From contig JAOARE010000036.1 of NCBI GenBank assembly GCA_025210695.1, positions 25,396 to 89,395 of the forward strand: a stretch of 64,000 nt of DNA. Direction: 5' to 3'. Within the stretch, counting starts at the first letter, position 1. Each line of letters opens with the position of its first letter. Source of the DNA: Rickettsiales bacterium. GTDB lineage: Bacteria; Pseudomonadota; Alphaproteobacteria; Rickettsiales; CANDYO01. The notes under the pieces were generated by a model. That model worked only from the letters and a program-made list of their open reading frames with translations. It searched no databases and was not told the DNA's origin. Positions 54,335 through 62,963 of the stretch are shown in pieces. The position numbers and the translations under genes are program-made.

Positions 54335-55402
54335 ATGAGCTTTTCAGATAATTTAACTAAAATCATGTTAAAATATGAAGAAATTGCAAAAAAACTCAAT
54401 GATGTGGATTCATTGGGGCGTGAGGAATATATTCAATTATCTAAAGAATATGCAGATCTTGGGCCCATTATTGAAAAGGTGAATCATTATTTAGAAGTGG
54501 TGAATTCTATAAAAGAATTGGAAGTCTTGCTTGAGGATCCTGAGATGAAAGAATTAGCAGAATTTGAGCTTGAAGAATTAAAAGAAAAACTACCTAAATT
54601 AGAAAAAGATGTAAAACTTTCACTATTACCTAAAGATAAAGATGATGATAAAAATGCGATTATTGAAATAAGAGCAGGTACCGGGGGCGATGAAGCTGCT
54701 TTATTTGGTGGTGTGTTGTTCAGAATGTATCAACGTTATTGTGAGAAGAAAGGTTGGAAATTTGAAATCATGTCTTTTTATGATACAGGAGTTGGTGGAG
54801 TTAAAGAGGCTTCAGTTTTAGTATCAGGAAAAGGTGTGTTCTCTAAGTTAAAATTTGAGTCGGGCGTGCATAGAGTGCAAAGAGTTCCTGAAACAGAATC
54901 TAGTGGACGTATTCACACCTCAGCGGCTACGGTAGCAGTCCTGCCTGAAGCAGAAGATGTGGATATTGAAATAGAAGAAAAAGATTTGCGTATTGATGTT
55001 TATAGATCAAGTGGTCCAGGTGGACAAAGTGTTAACACCACAGATAGTGCAGTGCGTATTGTTCATATTCCTACAGGAATTGTTGTAACTCAACAGGATG
55101 AAAAATCTCAGCATAAAAACAGAGCTAAGGCCTTGAAAATCCTTCGCTCCCGGCTTTATGAAGAAGAAAAACGCAGACTTGAGAATGAGCGTGCAGCTGA
55201 TCGTAAAGGTCAAGTTGGTAGCGGTGATCGCTCTGAGCGTATTCGCACCTATAACTATCCTCAAGGAAGAGTAACAGATCATAGAATCAATTTAACTCTA
55301 TATAAAATAACTGAAATTACTGATGGTGGAGAGTTAGATGAGTTAATTTCAGCTTTAAGCACAGAAGATGAAGCAAGAAAATTATCTGAAAGCTCGCTAT
55401 AG
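54335..55402 (+). CDS. prfA: Peptide chain release factor RF1
   Basis: A 355-residue release factor that ends translation at UAA and [16 protein letters not shown], the PxT-type stop-codon reader [14 protein letters not shown], and the catalytic [18 protein letters not shown] (GGQ loop) are intact. Frame extends further upstream, but the ATG at 54335 gives the standard N terminus. prmC, usually downstream, is replaced here by a hypothetical gene. Confidence 0.97.
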   Translation: MSFSDNLTKIMLKYEEIAKKLNDVDSLGREEYIQLSKEYADLGPIIEKVNHYLEVVNSIKELEVLLEDPEMKELAEFELEELKEKLPKLEKDVKLSLLPKDKDDDKNAIIEIRAGTGGDEAALFGGVLFRMYQRYCEKKGWKFEIMSFYDTGVGGVKEASVLVSGKGVFSKLKFESGVHRVQRVPETESSGRIHTSAATVAVLPEAEDVDIEIEEKDLRIDVYRSSGPGGQSVNTTDSAVRIVHIPTGIVVTQQDEKSQHKNRAKALKILRSRLYEEEKRRLENERAADRKGQVGSGDRSERIRTYNYPQGRVTDHRINLTLYKITEITDGGELDELISALSTEDEARKLSESSL

Positions 55403-55450
55403 AGAAGTAAGTTATTACCCTCAATCTATATATTTTAAAGGAGTTAATTT

Positions 55451-56782
55451 ATGCAAGAATATTCGGAAAGACCAAACAATATAAATCAATTACGTAAAAA
55501 GCTAATTAAGGTATTAGAGCAAAAGAATCATGAAGATCTTAAAAACATTATAGGGGTTTCTAAAGAGAGTGATGTTTTTATAGAAGTTTTTGCTAGTGAT
55601 AAGAATGACTATTCATTAAGAACGTTAGAGGTTGCCTTTATACTTAGCGATCGGGAGGCGTTTAAGCTTATCTTAGAAGGAGCTTCTTCTGCTGGAGTTC
55701 TTGGTGAGTTATTACTAAATAATGAAGGTACACGCTTTAAAGCGATGACGCTTTTTTTTGCTGAAGAAAACAGCTTTGGTGCTAAAGATAGAGAAGACAA
55801 ATCATATAGTAAAGAACAGGCTTATCTAGATGTTTTAGAAGTTGCTAAAGAGGATAAAGATTTTATCAAGATATACGCGGAGGCTGCAATAGCAAGCTCT
55901 CGCGTGGGTCTAGAAAAAGCATTAGATACGATAATAGAAACGGTAAAGGCTCAAGGAAAGTTAGACGAAATAGCAGATTATAAAGTTAGCTATAATTCTG
56001 ATAGTGAATTATGCAAGGAAATTACATTATTCAAATATCTATCTTTGCAAAGTAATTCTTTAGGGCTTGAAAAATTCTCTGCTGCATTTCCAGTTATAGA
56101 ATCTTCTAGAATTTTTGTTGATCAATCTACTGGGTCTGTTATTGCAGGTAATCTAGAAGAATATTCTATCTTAGAACTTCTGAGAAAGCATGAAGAATAT
56201 TTAAATACAATAGATGCTAATGAAATAGCACTTCCAGATGAGGTATCTACTAAATCAAATGCTATGTTTAGTGATAGCTGTGATTTTTTTTCGGGAGTTT
56301 TGTTAGCGAAACTTGTAGTGTCTCCTGGTATTAATTATGCTGAGAAACATGTAAATGGAGAAGAATTGCCATCAATTACCACGTATTATATGGATAATTT
56401 TAAATATAGCCTTTCTCCTAAAGGAATAATACAGCAATCTCTTGCGGTTGTAGGGTTTTCTTCAAGTTTTTATAGTGGTAATAGCTTGGTTGATTCTTGG
56501 CTGACAGCAAAGATTGTTTCAGATTCTGTTTCAATGTATGATGGATCTTTCAACAAAGATATTACAAAATATTCTGCAGATTTGAGTATTTATATCATGA
56601 AAATGATGTCTTCTACTATTATAAATTATCAATTCATATTACCACATTATAATGAAGCAAAAATAGCTACTTCTTGTGTAGCTAGTGTTATTCCAGATTT
56701 GGTTTCTCTAGCAGGGAGTGTAGTTTATCAAGGAGCTGCTGTATTGTATGAAAGCTTTATTGGTGACCATGGCAGTAATTAA
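55451..56782 (+). CDS. Hypothetical protein, 443 residues, effector-like
   Basis: AAAGGAG lies just upstream of the ATG. The N-terminal half is helical with one ankyrin-like helix pair (LRTLEVAFILSDREAFKLIL) and a long helical repeat-like stretch; the C-terminal third has hydrophobic Gly-rich helices (FFSGVLLAKLVVSPGINYAE, then VASVIPDLVSLAGSVVYQ). By eye, this C-terminal part resembles the 144-residue hydrophobic half of the split gene at 15.9-16.9 kb, with a similar spacing of GV, K, P, YA, YY and SLAG/TSLAG. I do not recognise a family. It has no signal peptide. Codon use matches the genome. Confidence 0.6.
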   Translation: MQEYSERPNNINQLRKKLIKVLEQKNHEDLKNIIGVSKESDVFIEVFASDKNDYSLRTLEVAFILSDREAFKLILEGASSAGVLGELLLNNEGTRFKAMTLFFAEENSFGAKDREDKSYSKEQAYLDVLEVAKEDKDFIKIYAEAAIASSRVGLEKALDTIIETVKAQGKLDEIADYKVSYNSDSELCKEITLFKYLSLQSNSLGLEKFSAAFPVIESSRIFVDQSTGSVIAGNLEEYSILELLRKHEEYLNTIDANEIALPDEVSTKSNAMFSDSCDFFSGVLLAKLVVSPGINYAEKHVNGEELPSITTYYMDNFKYSLSPKGIIQQSLAVVGFSSSFYSGNSLVDSWLTAKIVSDSVSMYDGSFNKDITKYSADLSIYIMKMMSSTIINYQFILPHYNEAKIATSCVASVIPDLVSLAGSVVYQGAAVLYESFIGDHGSN

Positions 56783-56865
56783 TCAATTATATTAATTTAA
56801 CTGGTAATTTAATAACTATCTATGCTAAGATATCTATAGAAAATTAAACCAGTAATTAACTTTTA

Positions 56866-57630
56866 ATGTCTCGAATCCTGTTATTGCTAAGTGTATATCT
56901 TATTCCATGTTTTTCTGTTGGAATTAGCTATCAAGAATATATCTATATGCATAATTCTAATCAATGTAGTAATTATTTTGATCATATAGAAGAAAAACAT
57001 AACCTTCCAAAGAATTTACTGCGCTCGATTTCAGCTATAGAAACAGGTCGTTGGCATAGTCAATCTCAATTATACTTTTTTTGGCCGTGGGCAGTAAATC
57101 AGGGAGGAAGAGCTTATTATTATGCTAATAAAGAGGAAGCCATTAAGGAGGTAAAAAAAATGTTAGCAAAAGGATTAACCAGCATAGACATAGGATGTAT
57201 GCAGATTAATCTACATCATCATTCTAATGCGTTTCTAGATTTGGAACAGGCCTTTGAACCAAAAGATAATATAGAATATGCAGCTTCTTTTTTAAAGCTC
57301 AATTATCAGAGATATTATAATTGGTTCGATGCTGTAGCCTCATATCATTCTAAAGCTGAAATTGGTAAAAGTTATGCTGAGAAAGTCTTAAAGGTAAGAA
57401 GTAAGTATGAAAGTAATAAATTATCATATAATCCATGTATGTCTGTTACGGGTGAGATTATTTCATGCAACAGTGATAAGAAGGTTTTAAGTTCGATTAA
57501 AAAAGAAAAATTGCCTTTTGTTGCTTCAACTGTTAATAATGACCTTATGCCTAGGGTAAAACCACGTAAAGATTCAAAGAGGTTAAAGAGTAATATGATC
57601 CCTTATTCAGTTTCTAACGAGGAGAATTAA
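56866..57630 (+). CDS. Secreted lytic transglycosylase-like protein (SLT domain)
   Basis: A 254-residue protein with a signal peptide (MSRILLLLSVYLIPCFSVG). The lysozyme-like SLT fold is clear: LPKNLLRSISAIETGRW with the catalytic Glu, FFWPWAVNQGGRAYYY, SIDIGCMQINLHHHSNAF, and YAASFLKLNYQRYYNWFDAVASYHS. It cleaves glycan strands with 1,6-anhydro product formation, as in the soluble lytic transglycosylase family. The C-terminal part is basic and disordered. It is first of three consecutive genes ending in an M15 peptidase, a plausible cell-wall set. Confidence 0.85.
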   Translation: MSRILLLLSVYLIPCFSVGISYQEYIYMHNSNQCSNYFDHIEEKHNLPKNLLRSISAIETGRWHSQSQLYFFWPWAVNQGGRAYYYANKEEAIKEVKKMLAKGLTSIDIGCMQINLHHHSNAFLDLEQAFEPKDNIEYAASFLKLNYQRYYNWFDAVASYHSKAEIGKSYAEKVLKVRSKYESNKLSYNPCMSVTGEIISCNSDKKVLSSIKKEKLPFVASTVNNDLMPRVKPRKDSKRLKSNMIPYSVSNEEN

Positions 57631-57636
57631 TTGATT

Positions 57637-58242
57637 ATGACAAATAAAAAAAAGAAAAAAATATTATCTTACAAAAAAGTTAGAGAAAGTTTTTCTGGAT
57701 CTAGCAAATATCCAGGTTTTCAAGCAAGAATGATGGCATCATTAATTGACTTAACCTTAATTGCTCTTTTATTTTCACCATTATTTATGTTATTAGGTAA
57801 TTTAGTCTATGGTGATTCGGCTCCATCTGAAATGATTCGTCATGCTGTATTTGATATGATTGAGGTAAATAAAGATACGGGCATGAAGCCAGACTTTATA
57901 GCTTTCATAAGTACTAATCCAGAATATAGTGACTATTTCTTTAAACAATATGGGCTAATCAAAATGGTTCTTTTGCAACTTTCTCAATTAATAGCTATTA
58001 TGGTTGTTGTGATGGTGTTTTGGTTTAAGAAACAAGCAACTCCTGGAAAAATGTTGTTATCGATGAAAATTGTTGATGCAAAGACTTTAGGCAAGCCGAG
58101 TAGCAGACAATTGATTATTCGTTTGGTTGGTTATATTATATCTGTAGTGCCAGTATTTTTAGGGGTGATATGGATAGTATTTGATAGTAGAAAACAAGCT
58201 TGGCATGATAAAATTGCTAATACTTTAGTTATAAAGGTATAA
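57637..58242 (+). CDS. RDD-family membrane protein
   Basis: A protein of about 201 residues with three hydrophobic helices and the RDD signature: FQARMMASLIDLTLIALLFSP, and later GKMLLSMKIVDAKTLG and IVFDSRKQAWHDKIANTLVI. Function in the family is mostly unknown; some act in ion transport. The ATG at 57637 is used; a TTG start at 57631, 6 bases after GGAG, is equally possible and would directly follow the transglycosylase stop. Confidence 0.8.
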   Translation: MTNKKKKKILSYKKVRESFSGSSKYPGFQARMMASLIDLTLIALLFSPLFMLLGNLVYGDSAPSEMIRHAVFDMIEVNKDTGMKPDFIAFISTNPEYSDYFFKQYGLIKMVLLQLSQLIAIMVVVMVFWFKKQATPGKMLLSMKIVDAKTLGKPSSRQLIIRLVGYIISVVPVFLGVIWIVFDSRKQAWHDKIANTLVIKV

Positions 58243-58244
58243 GA

Positions 58245-59036
58245 ATGAAAAAGAACCTTATTTTAGTATCTTGTTTCTTAAGTAGTATTCTTATAATCTA
58301 TCTAGGGTATAATTTTATGTATCAGGCAGCAGTACCAATGCAGAGTTTCTCTAAATCTCGTCTAAGCAGTGACCTTAGGAAGGATATGATAAAAAAGAAT
58401 ATCTGGTCTCCAGATTGTCCAGTTTCTTTAGATCGATTAAATATTCTAAAAATATCTTATATAGATTTTGAAGGTAATGAACGTCAGGATGGAGAGCTTG
58501 TAGTACATGATGTAGTGGCAGATCATGTTCTGGCGATATTTAAAAACTTATATGAAAATAAATTTCCTATTTTTAATATGAATTTAATAAATGATTATGA
58601 TGGAGATGATCAAAAATCTTTGGAAGCTAATAATAGTTCTGCCTTTAATTGTAGAGAAATTATAAATGGCAATCGTATGTCTATTCATGCATATGGATTG
58701 GCAATTGATGTTAATCCGATGCAAAATCCTTATTTGGTGACTGAATATGAGCCAGGAAAAACCAGCGTTGAGGTTTTTCCCCCTCAAGGTATGGAATATA
58801 TCAATAGGAGTAATGTTCGTGAAGGTATGGTGGAAACTGTATTGAATAACACTAATAAATCTACAGTAGTTGATATTTTTCGTAAGAACGGTTTTACAGT
58901 TTGGGGAGGATATTGGAATTACCCTATAGATTGGCAACATTTTCAAGTTACTCGTGAACAAGCTGAAGCCATTACTAACCTTTCTTATGAAGAAGGTGTG
59001 GCATTCTTTAATAATCTTATATCTAGAAAAAAGTAG
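58245..59036 (+). CDS. M15-family D-alanyl-D-alanine/LD-carboxypeptidase-like metallopeptidase
   Basis: A 263-residue protein with an N-terminal membrane anchor (LILVSCFLSSILIIYLGYNFMY). SIHAYGLAIDVNPMQNPYL carries the His and Asp zinc ligands of the M15 fold, and GGYWNYPIDWQHFQV the catalytic Asp and the last His. It begins 2 bases after the RDD gene. Probably cuts the D,D or L,D peptide bond in peptidoglycan; it is the third gene of the wall-remodelling run. Confidence 0.85.
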   Translation: MKKNLILVSCFLSSILIIYLGYNFMYQAAVPMQSFSKSRLSSDLRKDMIKKNIWSPDCPVSLDRLNILKISYIDFEGNERQDGELVVHDVVADHVLAIFKNLYENKFPIFNMNLINDYDGDDQKSLEANNSSAFNCREIINGNRMSIHAYGLAIDVNPMQNPYLVTEYEPGKTSVEVFPPQGMEYINRSNVREGMVETVLNNTNKSTVVDIFRKNGFTVWGGYWNYPIDWQHFQVTREQAEAITNLSYEEGVAFFNNLISRKK

Positions 59037-59059
59037 TTTTTTAAGAAAATACATTATTT

Positions 59060-59200
59060 TTATTGAATAGCTCTAATTTTTCTTAAATCACAGTATCCAA
59101 CGAATAGACTACATATTCCACAAAACATAGAAAAGTCATATCCAGTTTTTAGTGTAATACCCTCACAGAGTCCAAATAGAAAAGTTACCGGAAGAGGAGC
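59060..59200 (-). pseudogene. C-terminal remnant of a membrane protein split by an IS element
   Basis: The minus-strand frame encodes about 46 residues with two hydrophobic stretches, APLPVTFLFGLCEGI and FSMFCGICSLFVGYCDLRK. It ends at 59060. Its other side lies directly against the left inverted repeat of the IS30-like element, and its N-terminal counterpart appears to be the fragment at 60.4-60.65 kb. Because the joined frames are offset by one base the gene is broken in any case. Function unknown. Confidence 0.45.
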
Positions 59201-59222
59201 TATAGTAAACTAACTTGATTTA
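59201..59222. repeat. Left terminal inverted repeat of the IS30-like element
   Basis: Read TATAGTAAACTAACTTGATT, then TA; matches the complement of 60401-60422 except for one T/C difference. The match stops sharply at its outer end. Confidence 0.8.
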
Positions 59223-59613
59223 AGGATTTAGATATGTCGTATTATAAAGTAAAAACATCAGAAAAAGATGATAGTAATGATATATAAGATTGAGAAATAG
59301 CTAAAAAGCTGCAGCTTCGTCGTTTTTGCTTGATAAGAATGCTGTTTTAGATAGTGGATAAGATATAAGAATAAAGATTATTTAGTGTCTAAAGCTTAGA
59401 GTTTATAGCAAAAGTTAAATATGGATGGAGAAAAAGCAAGAAAATATTATCAAAGAATGAATATTATTGTATAACACATCAACAACAAAGCTTTTATCTG
59501 TTGACAAGTTAATAAATTAACTATATAGCTTTCTTGAGCTAAGATGCATTAACTAATAACGTTCTTGGTTTTTAATTTATAATACATTATTAAACCTTAA
59601 TAAGGAAAAAGTT

Positions 59614-59910
59614 ATGACAGAATTAAATACTTATAAAGTAGAAGCAACAGCAATAATAAAAAACTGTTTTTTGAATTATGCTGATGAATTAAAGGAACGT
59701 ACTTTTACTGATGTGGCGGAGCCACTCTATGTAAAAATGATTATGGGTGCAGATTCTTTGGATCAATTACATTCTGTTGTTAGCAGCCTTAGCGATAATA
59801 ATTTATACCCATTTCCTCATGAATGCACTTCAGATTTATCAGGCTTAGTACAAGATTTATATAGCACATTAGAGACAAGCTCAACCCAAATTTGGTATGG
59901 TGAGTTCTAG
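59614..59910 (+). CDS. Small hypothetical protein inside the IS30-like element
   Basis: A 98-residue intact frame with AAGGA 9 bases before the ATG. It is acidic and mostly helical, with a Cys-containing middle and ESSTQIW-like end; I do not recognise a family. Its stop at 59910 is directly before the transposase remnant begins. The surrounding IS sequence is decayed, so an intact frame here suggests either a passenger gene or chance. It is not part of a standard IS30 transposase. Confidence 0.35.
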   Translation: MTELNTYKVEATAIIKNCFLNYADELKERTFTDVAEPLYVKMIMGADSLDQLHSVVSSLSDNNLYPFPHECTSDLSGLVQDLYSTLETSSTQIWYGEF

Positions 59911-59915
59911 AATCT

Positions 59916-60332
59916 AGAGCAACGACTAAGGTAGAACGAAAAACTAGGTTTGTAAATTTGAGATTAAACCAGAACAAAACATCAAACCAAGTAGTTGGAG
60001 GAATTAAATCGTCACTAGCAGATGAGTTTCCTATATATAAATCTATGACCTTTGATCGAAGCACCTAATTTGCTAATCATCAAGATCTAGGAATCGATAC
60101 TTATTTTTGTAATCCTGGCTCTCCACGGCAAAAAGGATTTGTTGAGAATATGAACGGCAGAATAAGAAAATTAATACTAAAATATACAAGACCTTATTTT
60201 CTAAAGCAAAAAGATCTTGATCGGATAGAAGATATATTGAATAATACGCCCAGACAAGTGCTTGGATTTAAAACCCCTCACGAGTTGTTTTACGCCAGTT
60301 TATCTAACGCTCCACCGGACTTGTTGCGCTAG
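59916..60332 (+). pseudogene. IS30-family transposase, C-terminal remnant
   Basis: From 59916 one frame reads RATTKVERKTRFVNLRL, then FPIYKSMTFDRST, a stop (TAA at 60066-60068) where DNGxEF would read Glu, FANHQDLGIDTYFCNPGSP, RQKGFVENMNGRIRKL, and ends DILNNTPRQVLGFKTPHELF. These are the second and third catalytic blocks of IS30 transposases: Asp in TFD and Glu in VENMNG. The N-terminal DNA-binding part is missing or unrecognisable. Non-functional. Confidence 0.9.
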
Positions 60333-60400
60333 ATTCTAGACACCACCTGCTGTTAACTTATTTTTATAGGTTGACAATGTCATCTCTCCATATAGATCAC

Positions 60401-60422
60401 TAAATCAAGTTAGTTTGCTATA
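60401..60422. repeat. Right terminal inverted repeat of the IS30-like element
   Basis: Complement of 59201-59222 with one mismatch; marks the right end of the 1222-base element. Confidence 0.8.
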
Positions 60423-60429
60423 AGTGAAT

Positions 60430-60654
60430 TTAGGGTGTTTTGCTTCTTGCATGGATGATACCATTTGGCGTGCTCAAAATAGCTAAATTTGTATAAGATA
60501 TTCTTATAATAACTACTAGCGTTATAAAGAATACGCCTCCCAGGATTCTAAAAAGAATAGCAGGTATGAATTCATTATAAGTATTATGGTCAAGGAGTAA
60601 AAATAGAGCTTTAACTTGCGAAATTTCAGTTTTGTTATCTCTTGTTTTGTTCAT
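60430..60654 (-). pseudogene. N-terminal remnant of a membrane protein next to the IS element
   Basis: A frame from the ATG at 60654, overlapping the stop of the upstream glycosyltransferase-like gene by 20 bases, encodes about 74 residues: a charged N terminus (MNKTRDNKTEISQVK), then FIPAILFRILGGVFFITLVVIIRI, a membrane helix, and a short tail ending at 60430, eight bases before the right IS end. The matching C-terminal part seems to lie beyond the element at 59.1 kb. Function unknown; it would have been translationally coupled to the glycosyltransferase-like gene. Confidence 0.45.
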
Positions 60655-61795
60655 CAAGCATAATTTTTTCATGCATGTGGGCAATGTCTAGTATCATCTG
60701 TTCTAGAGTGAAGTTATTCATAAATATATCATAAGCATTTTCTGTCATAGTTTTCACTTTGTTAGGGTTTTCTTTTGCCCATTTAAGATGTTGTTCTATT
60801 TGTTTTATAACATCGTCAGCAGACTTATCTGTATTAATATAAAGGAAGTTATCACCAAAATTTTTGATTAAAAATGGATGCATATCACTAATTCCCAATG
60901 CGCCAGAAGAGGAAGTTTCAAACACTCTGCTGCTTGGGGTTCCGCTCTTTATATGCTGATTGCTGTGGAGCATTAAGCTAATTCCATGTTCACGTATAAT
61001 ATCAACCACTGCTGAGCTGGATCCTTTAAAAAATCCTCTATAGGCATTTCCTGCTAATTTTTCCCAAGAGCTTGGTGGACCATAAAACACAGCCTGTCCT
61101 TTTTCTGCTAAGGTTTTAAAAATTTTATTAAACTTGTCGCCTTTTCTTTTTTTATCCCAATTTGATCCCATATATACAATTTGTTTAGGCTCAACTTCAA
61201 CAAGAGGTTGGCTCTGCGCAGATGAATATCCTTTGAATCCATAGAATTTATGCCCCTTAGATTCAATATATTTTTTAAATAAGCTAATTTCTGGGGTGGA
61301 GATTATAAAGCCGTCAAATAGTTTAAATTCAGGATATTTATGTTCTTTAAATTGTGGAGTGAAGCTAAAGAATCCACTAAAATAAGTATTTATAGGATGG
61401 GCAACTAAGCCATAGGTTTTATATGGTAGCCTAACATTTCTAAGGCCTATATCTGATCGCCAATTGTTAGTGAGAATGAAATCAGGATCGATTTCTTTTA
61501 TTTTATCTTGATTATTAGTTAGCTCTTCAAAAATATGTACTTCCCAACCAAGATTATTACAGGCTTCTATCATTCTAAATCCAGCCTCTCTATCTGCTGT
61601 TGCTCCTTCTGCAGTAATAATAAAGACAATTTTATACTTGTCTTTTATTGTGGTGTTTCTATATTCTGCTGAGTAATCTTTTTGCGAGTCTTCCTTAGAG
61701 TAATAATAAATAATGCCTTGTCGTGAGGCATAAGCTGCTGCGATATATATTATAAATAAGAGTGCTACGAATAAAATAAATTTGATAGCTTTCAT
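60635..61795 (-). CDS. Membrane-anchored glycosyltransferase-like protein, third paralogue
   Basis: A 386-residue protein related to the tandem pair at 31-33.6 kb. Transmembrane helix at about residues 5-24 after a Lys, then YKIVFIITAEGATADREAGF, DKIKEIDPDFILTNNW, QIVYMGSNWDKKRKG, and the C-terminal VFETSSSGALGISDMHPFLIKNFG and FTLEQMILDIAHMHEK blocks. The C-terminal block is the GT-B/CgeB-like sugar-binding module with the FExxxxGA position. The topology again places the domain outside the cytoplasm. Divergent from the next gene with a 91-base gap. Confidence 0.6.
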   Translation of the reverse strand: MKAIKFILFVALLFIIYIAAAYASRQGIIYYYSKEDSQKDYSAEYRNTTIKDKYKIVFIITAEGATADREAGFRMIEACNNLGWEVHIFEELTNNQDKIKEIDPDFILTNNWRSDIGLRNVRLPYKTYGLVAHPINTYFSGFFSFTPQFKEHKYPEFKLFDGFIISTPEISLFKKYIESKGHKFYGFKGYSSAQSQPLVEVEPKQIVYMGSNWDKKRKGDKFNKIFKTLAEKGQAVFYGPPSSWEKLAGNAYRGFFKGSSSAVVDIIREHGISLMLHSNQHIKSGTPSSRVFETSSSGALGISDMHPFLIKNFGDNFLYINTDKSADDVIKQIEQHLKWAKENPNKVKTMTENAYDIFMNNFTLEQMILDIAHMHEKIMLDEQNKR

Positions 61796-61886
61796 AATAG
61801 TCTTTTATATGTTGATTGATTATGTATAATGATAGTGAAATATTATATTACTGCAACTGCTATTAAATCAATAAGAGTTATAATTT

Positions 61887-62807
61887 ATGCGTAAGAGAAA
61901 TTGGGTTTGTTTATCTATATTTTTATTGGCTTGTATAGTTATATTAAAGGTGCATTTTTATGGTGCAGATATTTCCTTATATCCGGTAAAAAATACAGGG
62001 CGCAGCTATAGTTCTCAAAAGATATGGCTTATTTCATATGCTAATAAAGGAATTTATATTCAAAATCAGACAAATTTTGTGGCATCTGCAGCAATGCATC
62101 AAGTTTTTGATGTTATTATACCTTATCAGCACCATCATATAGAACCTGATTATTATGAGAATCATAAAGATATCCTGTCGCAAAGAAGAGGTGCAGGATT
62201 TTGGTTGTGGAAGCCTTATCTTATATTAAAGACACTGAAGATGATGCCTGAGAATGATATTTTACTTTATGCAGATAGTTCAGGAGTGTTTAGAGATGGA
62301 ATCTATGACTTATTAGACTTAGCAAAAGAAAATGATATTGTATTATTTCCTAATTTCCATACTAATCGTGGGATGATAAAAAGATCTGTAATTGCAGCGA
62401 TGGCTAATGATGATGACTCATATTTAGATAAGATTCAGTTGGATGGCAGTATAATTTTGTTACGTAATACAGAAAAGTCTAGAGCTTTTATAGAAGAATG
62501 GCTTAAATATTCTGAGGATCCAGATCTTATAACAGATCTTCCGAGTAAAGACGAATATTCAGATTTTAAAGATCATCGCCATGATCAAGCTATTTTGAGT
62601 GTTCTATATCATAATAATTCACAAGATGTTCATTTATATGACCCATATCCTGCAAGAATGGAATCATTCATTACAACCAGAAGAAGAAATCCCTGTAGCA
62701 TGCTTCCAGTTACATTTAATACTCAAACAAAGTTTAGTTGGTTAGATGGTGTAAAATATCGTTCAATAATTTGGCTGATTGGTTGCCAGAGGTTTAAAGG
62801 ATATTAG
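61887..62807 (+). CDS. Membrane-anchored GT-A-type glycosyltransferase-like protein
   Basis: A 306-residue protein: basic start, transmembrane helix (about residues 6-22), then a GT-A-like domain with IWLISYANKGIYIQNQ, RGAGFWLWKPYLILKTL, NDILLYADSSGVF (acidic metal-site region), and KDHRHDQAILSVLYHNN, the pattern seen in bacterial and algal capsule-type glycosyltransferases with a WxWKPY motif. The last 60 residues include an Arg/Cys-rich part. Type II topology, like its divergent neighbour. Acceptor unknown. Confidence 0.6.
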   Translation: MRKRNWVCLSIFLLACIVILKVHFYGADISLYPVKNTGRSYSSQKIWLISYANKGIYIQNQTNFVASAAMHQVFDVIIPYQHHHIEPDYYENHKDILSQRRGAGFWLWKPYLILKTLKMMPENDILLYADSSGVFRDGIYDLLDLAKENDIVLFPNFHTNRGMIKRSVIAAMANDDDSYLDKIQLDGSIILLRNTEKSRAFIEEWLKYSEDPDLITDLPSKDEYSDFKDHRHDQAILSVLYHNNSQDVHLYDPYPARMESFITTRRRNPCSMLPVTFNTQTKFSWLDGVKYRSIIWLIGCQRFKGY

Positions 62808-62963
62808 ATTATTTACAAGTTAGCGTATTTATATAAGTTTTGGCCATTAACAGCTTAATCTATCTCATAGGTTATAATTCATACAAATAGATTCTATTGT
62901 AAAGGTCTCAGAAAATCGTTACACTATAGTTAGTGAGTTTACTTTGCTAAAAGGAGAAACATC

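Larger units (their letters stand above)
59201..60422 (+). mobile_element. Degenerate IS30-family element with terminal inverted repeats
   Basis: The ends are 22-base inverted repeats, 59201-59222 and 60401-60422, differing at one base. The total of 1222 bases suits IS30-family elements. Inside, at the right, sits the C-terminal half of an IS30-like transposase (59916-60332) with one stop. The left two thirds no longer encode a recognisable transposase and contain an unrelated 98-codon frame. No clear target duplication is seen. The element lies in a broken membrane-protein gene. Confidence 0.75.

Noticed and set aside
56801..56858. Partial inverted repeat around ACTGGT/ACCAGT before the transglycosylase gene
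   Set aside because: Only about six well-paired bases within AT-rich flanks; not better than chance and no T run.
58584..59054. A 156-codon minus-strand frame opposite the M15 peptidase gene
   Set aside because: It is the complement of a gene with clear zinc-ligand motifs, has no recognisable domain and no ribosome binding site.
59201..60422. Target-site duplication at the IS30-like ends
   Set aside because: The bases outside the two repeats (AGC on the left, AGT on the right) do not match as a duplicate, so I do not claim one.
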